DNA from: Acidimicrobiales bacterium | GTDB taxonomy: Bacteria; Actinomycetota; Acidimicrobiia; Acidimicrobiales; SHLQ01 | Length of the DNA: 24,186 bases | Assembly (NCBI GenBank): GCA_013002375.1 | Contig: JABDJW010000123.1 | Location: 1-24,186, forward strand | Direction of reading: 5' to 3' | Part shown: one piece after another, positions 1 through 6,382 of the stretch | How positions within the stretch are numbered: position 1 is the stretch's first letter | How the letters are laid out: each line of letters opens with the position of its first letter | The notes under the pieces: generated by a model | Seen by the model: only the letters and a program-made list of their open reading frames with translations | Told to the model about the DNA's origin: nothing | Databases searched by the model: none | Made by a program: the position numbers and the translations under genes

Positions 1-92
1 GGCCCACACCACCCGAAACGGCCAAGCGCCCAATCCGTACATGACAGCGGCTCATCGTAGCTGCGTCGTGGGGCGGGTCGGTCCGGCCGCAG

Positions 93-98
93 TAGGCT
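93..98 (+). promoter_or_regulatory. -10 element of ligA, leaderless start
   Basis: TAGGCT matches the actinobacterial TANNNT -10 pattern. It ends 7 nt before the GTG at 106, so transcription would start at or next to the start codon. There is no Shine-Dalgarno sequence before the GTG and no clear -35 hexamer. The rest of 1-105 shows no gene that I can support. Confidence 0.55.
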
Positions 99-105
99 CC
101 GGCGG

Positions 106-2163
106 GTGAGGTCGAACCCCGCCGAAGCTGCGGCCGTCCGTGCCGAGGAGCTCCGCCGACAGATCCGCGCCCACAACCAGGCCTACTACGAGCAGGACGC
201 GCCAACCATCCCCGACGCTGCGTGGGATGCACTGCTGCGCGAGCTCCAGCAGATCGAGGCCGAGCATCCCGAGCTGATCACCCCCGATTCGCCGACCCAG
301 ACCGTCGGGGGCGCGCCGTCGGCCACCTTTGCGCCCGTCGAACACGCGGTTCCGATGATGTCGCTCGACAACGCCTTCGACCTCGACGAGCTGAAGGGCT
401 GGGCCGAACGGCTCGACCGGCGGCTCGAAGGCCGCTCGGTCGACGGGTATGAGTGCGAGCTGAAGTACGACGGTCTGGCCATCTCGGTGCGCTACGAGAA
501 CGGCGAAATGGTCCAAGCCGCGACGCGGGGCAACGGCCGGGTCGGTGAGGACGTCACCGCCAACGTGGCCACGATCGCCACCGTACCGGCCACCCTGAGC
601 GGCGAACCGCCCGCGGTCGTCGAAGCTCGCGGTGAGGTTTTCATGCCCATCGCTACCTTCGACGCGCTCAACGAGTCGTTGCGGGAGCGGGGAGAGAAGA
701 CCTACGCGAACCCTCGTAACACCGCGGCCGGCTCGCTCCGCCAGAAGGACTCCAGCGTGACCGCGAGCCGGGGCTTGGCCTGGTGGAGTTACCAACTCGG
801 CGAGGTCGTCGGTGCGCCCGAGTTCACCCGTCACAGCGAGACCATGGCGTACCTGGAAGCGCTCGGCCTGCCGGTCAACAGTGCCGAGAACCGCACCGTC
901 GGCACGCTCGACGACGTGATCGCGTTCATCGAGGCCACGCTGGCGCGCCGCCACGATCTGCCCTATGAGATCGACGGAGCCGTGATCAAGGTCGACAGCC
1001 TGGCTCTGCAACGTGATCTCGGCTTCACGTCGAAGGCCCCCCGGTGGGCCATTGCGTTCAAGTTCCCGCCCGAGGAAAAGACCACGCTGCTGCGCGACAT
1101 CCACGTCTCGATCGGCGGCAAGGGCAAGGCCACACCGTTCGCCGTGCTCGAGCCGGTCTTCGTCGGGGGCAGCACGGTGGGTATGGCCACCCTGCACAAC
1201 GAGGATCAGGTGGCGGCCAAAGATGTTCGGCCCGGTGACACCGTGATCGTCCGCAAGGCCGGCGACGTGATTCCCGAAGTCCTCGGTCCGGTCCTGTCGG
1301 AGCGCCCCGAGGGCCTGAAGCCGTGGGTCTTTCCCACCCATTGTTCGTGCGGTCTCAACACGCCGCTGACCCGAGCCGAGGGCGATGCCGCGCACTACTG
1401 CCTCAACGCGGTCTGCCCGCTCCAGATCGACGGTCGCATCGAGCACTTCGCCTCCCGGGGGGCGATGGACATCGAGGGCCTGGGCGAGCGCACGGTCCAG
1501 ATCTTCACCAAGGCCGGCATCATCGCCGATGCGGCCGACATCTACTCGATCGATTTCGACCGGGTCGGCGAGCTCGAGGGGTTCGGCGAGATCTCGGTTC
1601 GCAACCTGCGGGCCGCAATCGAGGAATCGAAGTCCCGGCCGCTCGGCAACCTGCTCTTCGGGCTCAACATTCGCCACCTGGGCAGCGCCAACGCCGAGGT
1701 ACTGGCCGGCGCGTTCGGCGATCTCGATGCACTGGCCGCCGCATCGCTCGACGATCTCGCGGCCGTCGATGGCATCGGTCCGATCATTGCCGAAGCGGTC
1801 CACGCCTGGTTCCAGAACGAAACCAACCGCGACATCATCGAGAAGCTGCGGGCGGCCGGTGTGAACTTCACCGCGCCCACCGTCGAGGTCGACGAGAACG
1901 TCGAAGCGGTCCTCGAGGGGAAGTCGATCGTCGTCACCGGCGGGCTCGAGGCCTACAGCCGAGACGAAGCCCAGGCCGCGATCAACGCTCGGGGCGGCAA
2001 GTCGCCGGGCAGCGTCTCCAAGAAGACCTTCGCGGTCGTCGTCGGCGCCGACCCCGGCGCTTCGAAGGTCACCAAAGCCGAGAGCCTGGAGGTGCCCATG
2101 CTCGACGAGGCCGGATTCGAACACGTGCTCGCGACCGGCGAGCTACCGGAAGGAACCACATGA
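106..2163 (+). CDS. ligA: NAD+-dependent DNA ligase LigA
   Basis: Seals nicks in duplex DNA during replication and repair, using NAD+ to form a ligase-AMP intermediate. The 685-residue length is normal for LigA. The adenylation domain carries the KYDG motif with the AMP-accepting lysine at K120. An OB-fold follows, then a four-Cys-type zinc finger around 412-437, helix-hairpin-helix repeats (about 450-590) and a C-terminal BRCT domain from about 602. The first half of the zinc finger is unusual: it reads H412-C413-S-C415, where most LigA proteins have Cys-x2-Cys; the second pair, C432 and C437, is normal. The GTG start is set by the -10 element 7 nt upstream and the absence of a Shine-Dalgarno sequence. 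The stop overlaps the start of the HAD gene (ATGA), so the two are probably co-translated. ligA close to gatCAB is a familiar actinobacterial arrangement. Confidence 0.97.
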   Translation: MRSNPAEAAAVRAEELRRQIRAHNQAYYEQDAPTIPDAAWDALLRELQQIEAEHPELITPDSPTQTVGGAPSATFAPVEHAVPMMSLDNAFDLDELKGWAERLDRRLEGRSVDGYECELKYDGLAISVRYENGEMVQAATRGNGRVGEDVTANVATIATVPATLSGEPPAVVEARGEVFMPIATFDALNESLRERGEKTYANPRNTAAGSLRQKDSSVTASRGLAWWSYQLGEVVGAPEFTRHSETMAYLEALGLPVNSAENRTVGTLDDVIAFIEATLARRHDLPYEIDGAVIKVDSLALQRDLGFTSKAPRWAIAFKFPPEEKTTLLRDIHVSIGGKGKATPFAVLEPVFVGGSTVGMATLHNEDQVAAKDVRPGDTVIVRKAGDVIPEVLGPVLSERPEGLKPWVFPTHCSCGLNTPLTRAEGDAAHYCLNAVCPLQIDGRIEHFASRGAMDIEGLGERTVQIFTKAGIIADAADIYSIDFDRVGELEGFGEISVRNLRAAIEESKSRPLGNLLFGLNIRHLGSANAEVLAGAFGDLDALAAASLDDLAAVDGIGPIIAEAVHAWFQNETNRDIIEKLRAAGVNFTAPTVEVDENVEAVLEGKSIVVTGGLEAYSRDEAQAAINARGGKSPGSVSKKTFAVVVGADPGASKVTKAESLEVPMLDEAGFEHVLATGELPEGTT

Positions 2164-2792
2164 TCACCACCGTTTTCTGGGATGTGGGCGGGGTGTTCAG
2201 CGGGTCCCCGTTCGCCGCGGTCGACCTCTGGTCGACCGAGAACGGTCACGATCCAGCCGAGGTCCTGCACTGTCTGTTCGGCGACTACGGGGCGGATGGT
2301 GACCACCACTGGCACCAGGTCGAACGGGGCGAAATCTCGGTGCGTGAGGGTTTCACTGCGGCCATCGCGATGGCGGCCGATCGCGGCATCGAGCTCGATC
2401 CGGTGGCGGTGTTGATGAAATCCGCAAACGCCGGCCCCACCGATCGCAGCTTCGTCACCACCCTGGTCGCCGACATCGCCGCTCAGGGTCTGCGGCAGGG
2501 CATCATCACGAACAACGTGAAGGAGTTCGCCGACGGCTGGCGCAAGATCGTGCCGATGGAGCACATCGAAGTCGTGATCGACAGCCACGAGGTCGCGCTG
2601 CGCAAGCCCGATCCCGCCATCTTCCGTTTGGCCCTCGACCGGATGGGCGTGACGGCCACGGAGGCCGCGTTCGTCGATGATTTCGAGCCCAATGTGGCCT
2701 CGGCCCGGGCGGTCGGCATGCACGCAATCTGGATGCCGGCCGACAAACCCGAAACGGCGACCAACGAACTGCGGGCCTTGCTCGACCTGTAG
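2160..2792 (+). CDS. HAD-superfamily hydrolase (subfamily IA-like)
   Basis: A 210-residue haloacid-dehalogenase-fold protein, probably a phosphatase acting on a small phosphorylated metabolite; the substrate cannot be read from sequence. Motif I near the N-terminus is DVGGV, so the nucleophilic Asp (D8) is present. The usual second Asp (DxD) is replaced by Gly, a variant also known in the YihX/epoxide-hydrolase-N-domain branch. Motif II is the Thr in IITNN, motif III the Lys in RKPDP, and motif IV the Asp pair in FVDDFEPN. The ATG overlaps the ligA stop (ATGA) and has a Shine-Dalgarno GGAAGG at 2148-2153 with 6-nt spacing, which rules out the much longer in-frame extension back into ligA. It is probably an operon partner of ligA, with no obvious functional link to it. 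Confidence 0.88.
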   Translation: MITTVFWDVGGVFSGSPFAAVDLWSTENGHDPAEVLHCLFGDYGADGDHHWHQVERGEISVREGFTAAIAMAADRGIELDPVAVLMKSANAGPTDRSFVTTLVADIAAQGLRQGIITNNVKEFADGWRKIVPMEHIEVVIDSHEVALRKPDPAIFRLALDRMGVTATEAAFVDDFEPNVASARAVGMHAIWMPADKPETATNELRALLDL

Positions 2793-2804
2793 CGAGTCAG
2801 CGGG

Positions 2805-3224
2805 TCAGCTGACGTCGAAGCACCAGTTGATGAGCGCAGTTTCGTCGGGTTCGGCGATGGGCCAGTAGGTCATCTCGGCACAGACCAGATCGGCGGGAAG
2901 CTGCGATAGTACCCGCGACCCGTCCGGGGTGAAGAACACCTGCCCCAGCGGATCGATGCGGGTGAGCTCGGCGTCGGGAATGACGGTGCCCTTGATCACG
3001 AGATTTCCGCCGGTGAATCCGGGGGCGAAGTCGACGCCGACGTTGGACTGCTGGGGAACGGTTTCGGATCCGCGGCGGGGGATGAGCGCCTCGAGGGCCG
3101 GGTTGTTCTGCACCGAGACGTCGACGTTGTCGGCCCCGCCGCTGATGAACGCGGCGGCGAAAGCGCCGAGGCCCACCAGGATTGCGATACCGATGGCGAT
3201 GTGCTGTTTGGTGCGGGTGGTCAC
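2805..3224 (-). CDS. Small single-pass membrane protein, function unknown
   Basis: I do not recognise this family. The 139-residue product has a short basic N-terminus (TTRTKQH), one strongly hydrophobic helix (about residues 8-29) and a roughly 110-residue domain probably outside the cell. That domain contains a PGFTGGNLVIKG segment and two cysteines near the C-terminus (VCAEM and NWCFDVS) that could form a disulfide. The frame stays open upstream to a possible ATG at 3323, but that start would overlap the divergent kinase and add a proline/acid-rich tail before the membrane helix. The GTG at 3224, 6 nt after a CACAAT -10-like hexamer, is a better choice; GTG 3230 is also possible. It is convergent with the HAD gene, 12 nt away. 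Confidence 0.62.
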   Translation of the reverse strand: MTTRTKQHIAIGIAILVGLGAFAAAFISGGADNVDVSVQNNPALEALIPRRGSETVPQQSNVGVDFAPGFTGGNLVIKGTVIPDAELTRIDPLGQVFFTPDGSRVLSQLPADLVCAEMTYWPIAEPDETALINWCFDVS

Positions 3225-3230
3225 GCTCAC

Positions 3231-3236
3231 ATTGTG
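3231..3236 (-). promoter_or_regulatory. Possible -10 element of the small membrane-protein gene
   Basis: CACAAT on the minus strand lies 6 nt before the GTG at 3224. It departs from TANNNT at the first base, so it is weaker than the other promoter candidates here. It is used as support for the shorter start. Confidence 0.3.
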
Positions 3237-3299
3237 GTCCGGCTCATCACGTGATGCGCGGTCGGGCGGGGTTGCAACGAAACCGGGTTCGGGCGGCAC

Positions 3300-3305
3300 T
3301 ACCCT
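3300..3305 (+). promoter_or_regulatory. -10 element of the PASTA kinase gene, leaderless start
   Basis: TACCCT ends 7 nt before the GTG at 3313. No Shine-Dalgarno sequence is present. This sets the kinase start at 3313 rather than at the far upstream in-frame codon or the ATG at 3322. Confidence 0.5.
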
Positions 3306-3312
3306 GAACGTC

Positions 3313-5193
3313 GTGGTTTCCATGCAGTTGAGCGATCACATCGGCCGGGTGCTCGCCGAACGGTATCGACTCCTCGCGCCGATCGGTGCGGGGTCATCGG
3401 CGCTGGTCTTCGTCGCCGACGACACCAAACTCAAGCGCCAGGTGGCGGTGAAGGTGTTGCACCCGGCATTGGCCGACGACCAACAGTTCCTCGATCGGTT
3501 CCGCACCGAAGCCCAGGCCGCCGCCCAACTCAACCATCCCAACGTCTTGGCGGTGTACGACTGGGGCGACGGCGACATGCCGTTCATCGTCACCGAGTTC
3601 CTACCCGGCGGCAGCCTGCGTTCGATGCTCGACCGCTCGAGCCTCACGCCGTCGCAGGTCGTGCTGCTCGGTCTCGATGCACTGAAAGGCCTCGACTACG
3701 CCCATCGGCAGGGTCTGGTGCATCGCGACATCAAACCGGGGAATCTGTTGTTCGATGCCGAAGGCCGGCTCCGGATCGCCGACTTCGGCTTGGCCCGGGC
3801 GTTGGCCGAAGCGGGCTGGACCGAACCGTCCGGCACCATGGTCGGTACGGCCCGGTACGCCTCGCCGGAGCAGGCTCGGGGCGAGAAGGTGGCCGAGAAG
3901 AGCGACATCTACGCGCTGTCGCTCGTGTTGTTCGAGGCGATCACCGGCGAGGTGCCCTTCAGTGCTGACACGACGGTCGGCACGCTGATGGCTCGGGTCG
4001 ATCAGCCGTTGCCCGAGCACGAGGCCCTCGGCTCGTTGTACGAGCCGCTGTGCCAGGCCGCCGCACCTTCGGCTGACGAACGCTTCGTTGCCGGCGAGTT
4101 CGGCGAAGCGTTGATGATCGCGGCCGAGGATCTCCCTCGCCCTGAGCCGCTGCCGATCGCCGGCGCAATCACCTACGACAGCCCCCGCGGCGGGTTCGAG
4201 GTCGACCCCGACCCCACCGCCATCGGTGGCCGCCCGACCGGCGACGAGCCCGAACTCGTTTTGGCCAACCGGCAGCCGTACGTCGATCCCGATCTGGAGG
4301 ATGAACCAGCGGGTCCGCGCTGGCCCTGGATGATCTTCTTCGCGCTTCTTGCCGCAGGGTTGGGAGTCGCGGCGTGGTTCATCGTGAGCACGTCGGCTGG
4401 CTCCACCCACGAGGTTCCGAATCTGACCGGGGTCGAATTCGAGCAAGCCCTCGAGCAGATCGCGGACAACGACTGGGACGTCAGGCAGAATCAGGCCCGC
4501 TCCGATGACGTGGCCGGCAATGCGGTCATCCGGACCGAACCGCCCGCGGGAACCGAACTCGACGAAGGCGAAATCTTCAAGATCTGGTACTCGATCGGCC
4601 CCTCGCTCGTCACGTTGCCTGCGCCGATCGCCGGCACCGCAGTATCCGAAGTCGAACGACGGCTGGCTGAAATCGGCCTGACCCTGGGCGAGCGCACGCC
4701 GGAGCTCAACGACGAGGTCGCCGCCGAGCTGGTGGTCCGCTTCGACACCAGCGGCACGCAGGTCGAGCTCGGTTCAGCGGTCGATGTGATCGTGTCCGAA
4801 GGGCCCGCGCCGGTCGAGATTCCCACCGGACTGCGGGGCGAGTCCTGCGATGCCGCCACCGAGACCCTGGAAGACCTTCGGCTGCAGGTCGAGTGCATTC
4901 CGGCCTACAGCGACGACGTGCCGGCCGGTCGCATCATGTCGGTCACGCCCCAGATGGGCAACGTGGTGCCGGTCGGTACCCTCGTTCAACTCGAGGAGTC
5001 CCAGGGACCCGAGCCGATCGCGGTGCCCGACGTGATCGGGCGGTCGGTCACCGAAGCCAACGCCAGGTTGCGCGAGGCCGGATTCGATTGTGCCGAAGTC
5101 GACGGGCCGATCGGGGGCATCGTGTTCGGACAGATCCCGTTGGCCGGGGAATCGGTCGTGCCCGCAACCTGTATCGAACTCTCCTCGCGCTGA
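3313..5193 (+). CDS. Transmembrane Ser/Thr protein kinase with four PASTA repeats (PknB/StkP-like)
   Basis: A 626-residue one-pass membrane kinase of the type that senses peptidoglycan precursors or fragments and phosphorylates division and wall-synthesis proteins. The cytoplasmic kinase domain has the Gly-rich loop around G25-G27, ATP-binding K47 in VAVK, the catalytic HRD at 137-139, DFG at 157-159 and an SPEQA segment in place of APE. An acidic juxtamembrane linker leads to a TM helix at about 337-357. Four extracellular PASTA repeats follow at about 365-430, 430-497, 498-566 and 567-626. Repeats 3 and 4 each contain two cysteines, so intra-repeat disulfides are possible. Unlike mycobacterial pknB, it is not beside ftsW, pbpA or a PP2C phosphatase gene in this window, so its partners lie elsewhere. 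Confidence 0.95.
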   Translation: MVSMQLSDHIGRVLAERYRLLAPIGAGSSALVFVADDTKLKRQVAVKVLHPALADDQQFLDRFRTEAQAAAQLNHPNVLAVYDWGDGDMPFIVTEFLPGGSLRSMLDRSSLTPSQVVLLGLDALKGLDYAHRQGLVHRDIKPGNLLFDAEGRLRIADFGLARALAEAGWTEPSGTMVGTARYASPEQARGEKVAEKSDIYALSLVLFEAITGEVPFSADTTVGTLMARVDQPLPEHEALGSLYEPLCQAAAPSADERFVAGEFGEALMIAAEDLPRPEPLPIAGAITYDSPRGGFEVDPDPTAIGGRPTGDEPELVLANRQPYVDPDLEDEPAGPRWPWMIFFALLAAGLGVAAWFIVSTSAGSTHEVPNLTGVEFEQALEQIADNDWDVRQNQARSDDVAGNAVIRTEPPAGTELDEGEIFKIWYSIGPSLVTLPAPIAGTAVSEVERRLAEIGLTLGERTPELNDEVAAELVVRFDTSGTQVELGSAVDVIVSEGPAPVEIPTGLRGESCDAATETLEDLRLQVECIPAYSDDVPAGRIMSVTPQMGNVVPVGTLVQLEESQGPEPIAVPDVIGRSVTEANARLREAGFDCAEVDGPIGGIVFGQIPLAGESVVPATCIELSSR

Positions 5194-5196
5194 GTC

Positions 5197-5210
5197 CGCC
5201 AGCGCTGGCG
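5197..5210. terminator. Palindrome in a convergent gap, possible shared terminator
   Basis: CGCCAGCGCTGGCG is a perfect 14-bp palindrome that nearly fills the 19-nt gap between the kinase stop and the stop of the convergent SCP2 gene. In RNA it gives a 5-bp stem with a 4-nt loop on either strand. There is no T-run, so intrinsic termination is uncertain. Confidence 0.35.
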
Positions 5211-5212
5211 CC

Positions 5213-5638
5213 CTAGGCGGTGATGGCGTCGAGGCGGGCGGCGAGTTCTTTGGCCAGGTCGGTGCTGCCCGCGTCGGTCGGGGGCTGGATGGCCAGCAGC
5301 CGCGAGACGTCGCCGGTCGGTTTGATCTTGCCCTCGAGGAACGCCTGCATCGCCACCGCGGGATCACGTTCGACGAAGAGCGATCGGGCGACGTCGTAGG
5401 GCACCTCGATGGTGAGTTCGGCCGCGTCGAGATGGCCGCTGTCGATGCTGAGGCCGCCACCGCTGGTGTCGATGTGGCCCAGCACCGGCTCGTCGGCGAA
5501 CGGAGGGTTGGCAACGATCACGTTGATCGTGACCTCGAGCGGGGCGTCGCCCGCTTGGTCGGCGTATTCGTCGCGGATGGCTCGAGCGGCCTCGATCCAC
5601 TCGGGACTCAGGAAGGCGTACGCCGTCGGCTCGGTCAT
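5213..5638 (-). CDS. SCP2 sterol-carrier-domain protein
   Basis: A 141-residue stand-alone SCP2-fold protein. These proteins bind sterols, fatty acids or acyl-CoA in a hydrophobic tunnel and present them to enzymes. The C-terminal segment AMQAFLEGKIKPTGD followed by VSRLLAI is the characteristic SCP2 end (GK-lk-x-GD). There is no signal peptide or membrane helix, so it is cytosolic. The ATG at 5638 lies one nucleotide after the isomerase stop, and GGGGGTGA just upstream can serve as Shine-Dalgarno; the frame stays open far upstream but that is only the shadow of the isomerase gene. Pairing with a ketosteroid-isomerase-like gene suggests shared work on a steroid or other cyclic lipid. Confidence 0.85.
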   Translation of the reverse strand: MTEPTAYAFLSPEWIEAARAIRDEYADQAGDAPLEVTINVIVANPPFADEPVLGHIDTSGGGLSIDSGHLDAAELTIEVPYDVARSLFVERDPAVAMQAFLEGKIKPTGDVSRLLAIQPPTDAGSTDLAKELAARLDAITA

Positions 5639-5639
5639 G

Positions 5640-5981
5640 TCACCCCCAGAATGCCCGCATCGAGGTGATCTTGCCATCGTCATCGAAGGCCATGACGTCG
5701 ATGATCTGCATTTCCAGGCCGCCGGTGGCGTGCACCGTGAAGTTGAAGGCGATCTCGGTGTCGGTGCCGCCCATGGGCCCGGAGATCTCGGCTCGATCGA
5801 CCATGTCGGGCAACGTGCCGTAGAACTCGAGCAGTGCCTCGCGTCCGACCCGGAGTTCGGAACCGACGGGGTCCTCGACCGTTGCGTCGTCGGCAAAAAG
5901 GTCAACCAGCTGCTCGACTTCGGGCTGGCCCAACAGGGCGACATACTGGCGAATTGCGTCACGGTTGTCGACATCGGCCAC
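5640..5981 (-). CDS. Delta5-3-ketosteroid isomerase-like protein (SnoaL/NTF2 fold)
   Basis: A 113-residue NTF2-fold protein closely resembling bacterial steroid delta-isomerase, which moves the C5=C6 double bond of 3-oxo-steroids to C4=C5. All three catalytic positions can be matched: Tyr13 in RQYVALL, Asp37 in ATVEDPVGSE (nearly identical to the Comamonas enzyme around Asp38) and Asp95 in QIIDVMAF (Asp99 there). The C-terminal SMRAFWG also matches. The GTG at 5981 is preferred because GAGGAG at 5992-5997 stands 10 nt upstream; GTG 5990 is too close to it. It is the first gene of a two-gene unit with SCP2 and is divergent from gatC. Other members of this fold have other roles, so steroid specificity is inferred from the intact catalytic residues. 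Confidence 0.85.
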   Translation of the reverse strand: MADVDNRDAIRQYVALLGQPEVEQLVDLFADDATVEDPVGSELRVGREALLEFYGTLPDMVDRAEISGPMGGTDTEIAFNFTVHATGGLEMQIIDVMAFDDDGKITSMRAFWG

Positions 5982-5991
5982 GGCTGGCACG

Positions 5992-5997
5992 CTCCTC
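5992..5997 (-). promoter_or_regulatory. Shine-Dalgarno deciding the isomerase start
   Basis: GAGGAG on the minus strand, 10 nt before the GTG at 5981. It supports that start over GTG 5990, which would be only 1 nt away. Confidence 0.45.
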
Positions 5998-6024
5998 AAC
6001 GACTGGTCGGTTGTCTGGGTTGGC

Positions 6025-6030
6025 ACGGTA
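6025..6030 (-). promoter_or_regulatory. Possible -10 of the isomerase-SCP2 unit
   Basis: TACCGT on the minus strand fits TANNNT and would give a leader of roughly 35 nt before the GTG at 5981. It stands back to back with the gatC -10, 11 bp away. Confidence 0.35.
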
Positions 6031-6041
6031 CCGCAGGGGAG

Positions 6042-6047
6042 TAGCCT
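6042..6047 (+). promoter_or_regulatory. -10 element of gatCAB, leaderless start
   Basis: TAGCCT ends 8 nt before the gatC ATG at 6056. A possible -35, TTGGCA at 6020-6025, lies 16 bp upstream. No Shine-Dalgarno sequence separates the -10 from the ATG. Confidence 0.55.
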
Positions 6048-6055
6048 TTGCTGCA

Positions 6056-6382
6056 ATGCCTGACGCCACCCCCCGGGGCGACGCCGACCCTATAACGCGG
6101 GACGAAGTCGCCCACATCGCCAAGCTGTCGATGCTCGATCTCAGCGACGAGCAGCTCGATCTGTTCACCGGTCAACTCGCCGCGGTGCTCGAACACGCCC
6201 AGGATGTCGAGGCCCTCGACGTCCACGACGTCGAGCCGACCCACCATCCGTTCGGTCTGGTGAACGTCGCCCGGGCCGACGTCGTGGTGCCCTCGCTCGA
6301 TCGGTCCGAGGTGCTGGCCCAGGCGCCCGATGTCGAAGATGGCCGGTTCAGGGTCCCGCCCGCCCTCGGTGAGCAGCCATGA
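6056..6382 (+). CDS. gatC: Aspartyl/glutamyl-tRNA amidotransferase subunit C
   Basis: A 108-residue small subunit of the GatCAB transamidosome, which converts Glu-tRNA(Gln) and/or Asp-tRNA(Asn) to the amidated form; GatC wraps around GatA and holds it to GatB. The typical features are present: ITRDEVAHIAKLSMLDLSDEQ at the N-terminus, the central VEPTHHP turn and the C-terminal DGRFRVPPAL. The frame is open far upstream, but homology begins at this ATG, which is also 8 nt after the -10 element. The stop overlaps the gatA ATG (ATGA), so translation of the three subunits is coupled. Confidence 0.95.
   Translation: MPDATPRGDADPITRDEVAHIAKLSMLDLSDEQLDLFTGQLAAVLEHAQDVEALDVHDVEPTHHPFGLVNVARADVVVPSLDRSEVLAQAPDVEDGRFRVPPALGEQP

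Noticed and set aside
52..2124. A 690-residue open frame antisense to ligA, and similar long antisense frames at 16250-18127, 13578-15101 and 20009-22000
   Set aside because: At high G+C the strand opposite a real gene has few stops. These translations show no family motifs, while the sense frames do.
1323..2159. An in-frame extension of the HAD gene into ligA
   Set aside because: It is a shadow of ligA in another frame. The HAD fold starts at ATG 2160, which has its own Shine-Dalgarno.
3225..3323. A longer start for the small membrane protein at ATG 3323
   Set aside because: It would overlap the kinase start and promoter and place a 33-residue acidic, proline-rich tail before the membrane helix. 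GTG 3224 fits better, though this is not certain.
5834..6055. An in-frame upstream extension of gatC
   Set aside because: It overlaps the divergent isomerase gene, its translation is Arg-rich and unlike GatC, and the ATG at 6056 sits 8 nt after a good -10 element.
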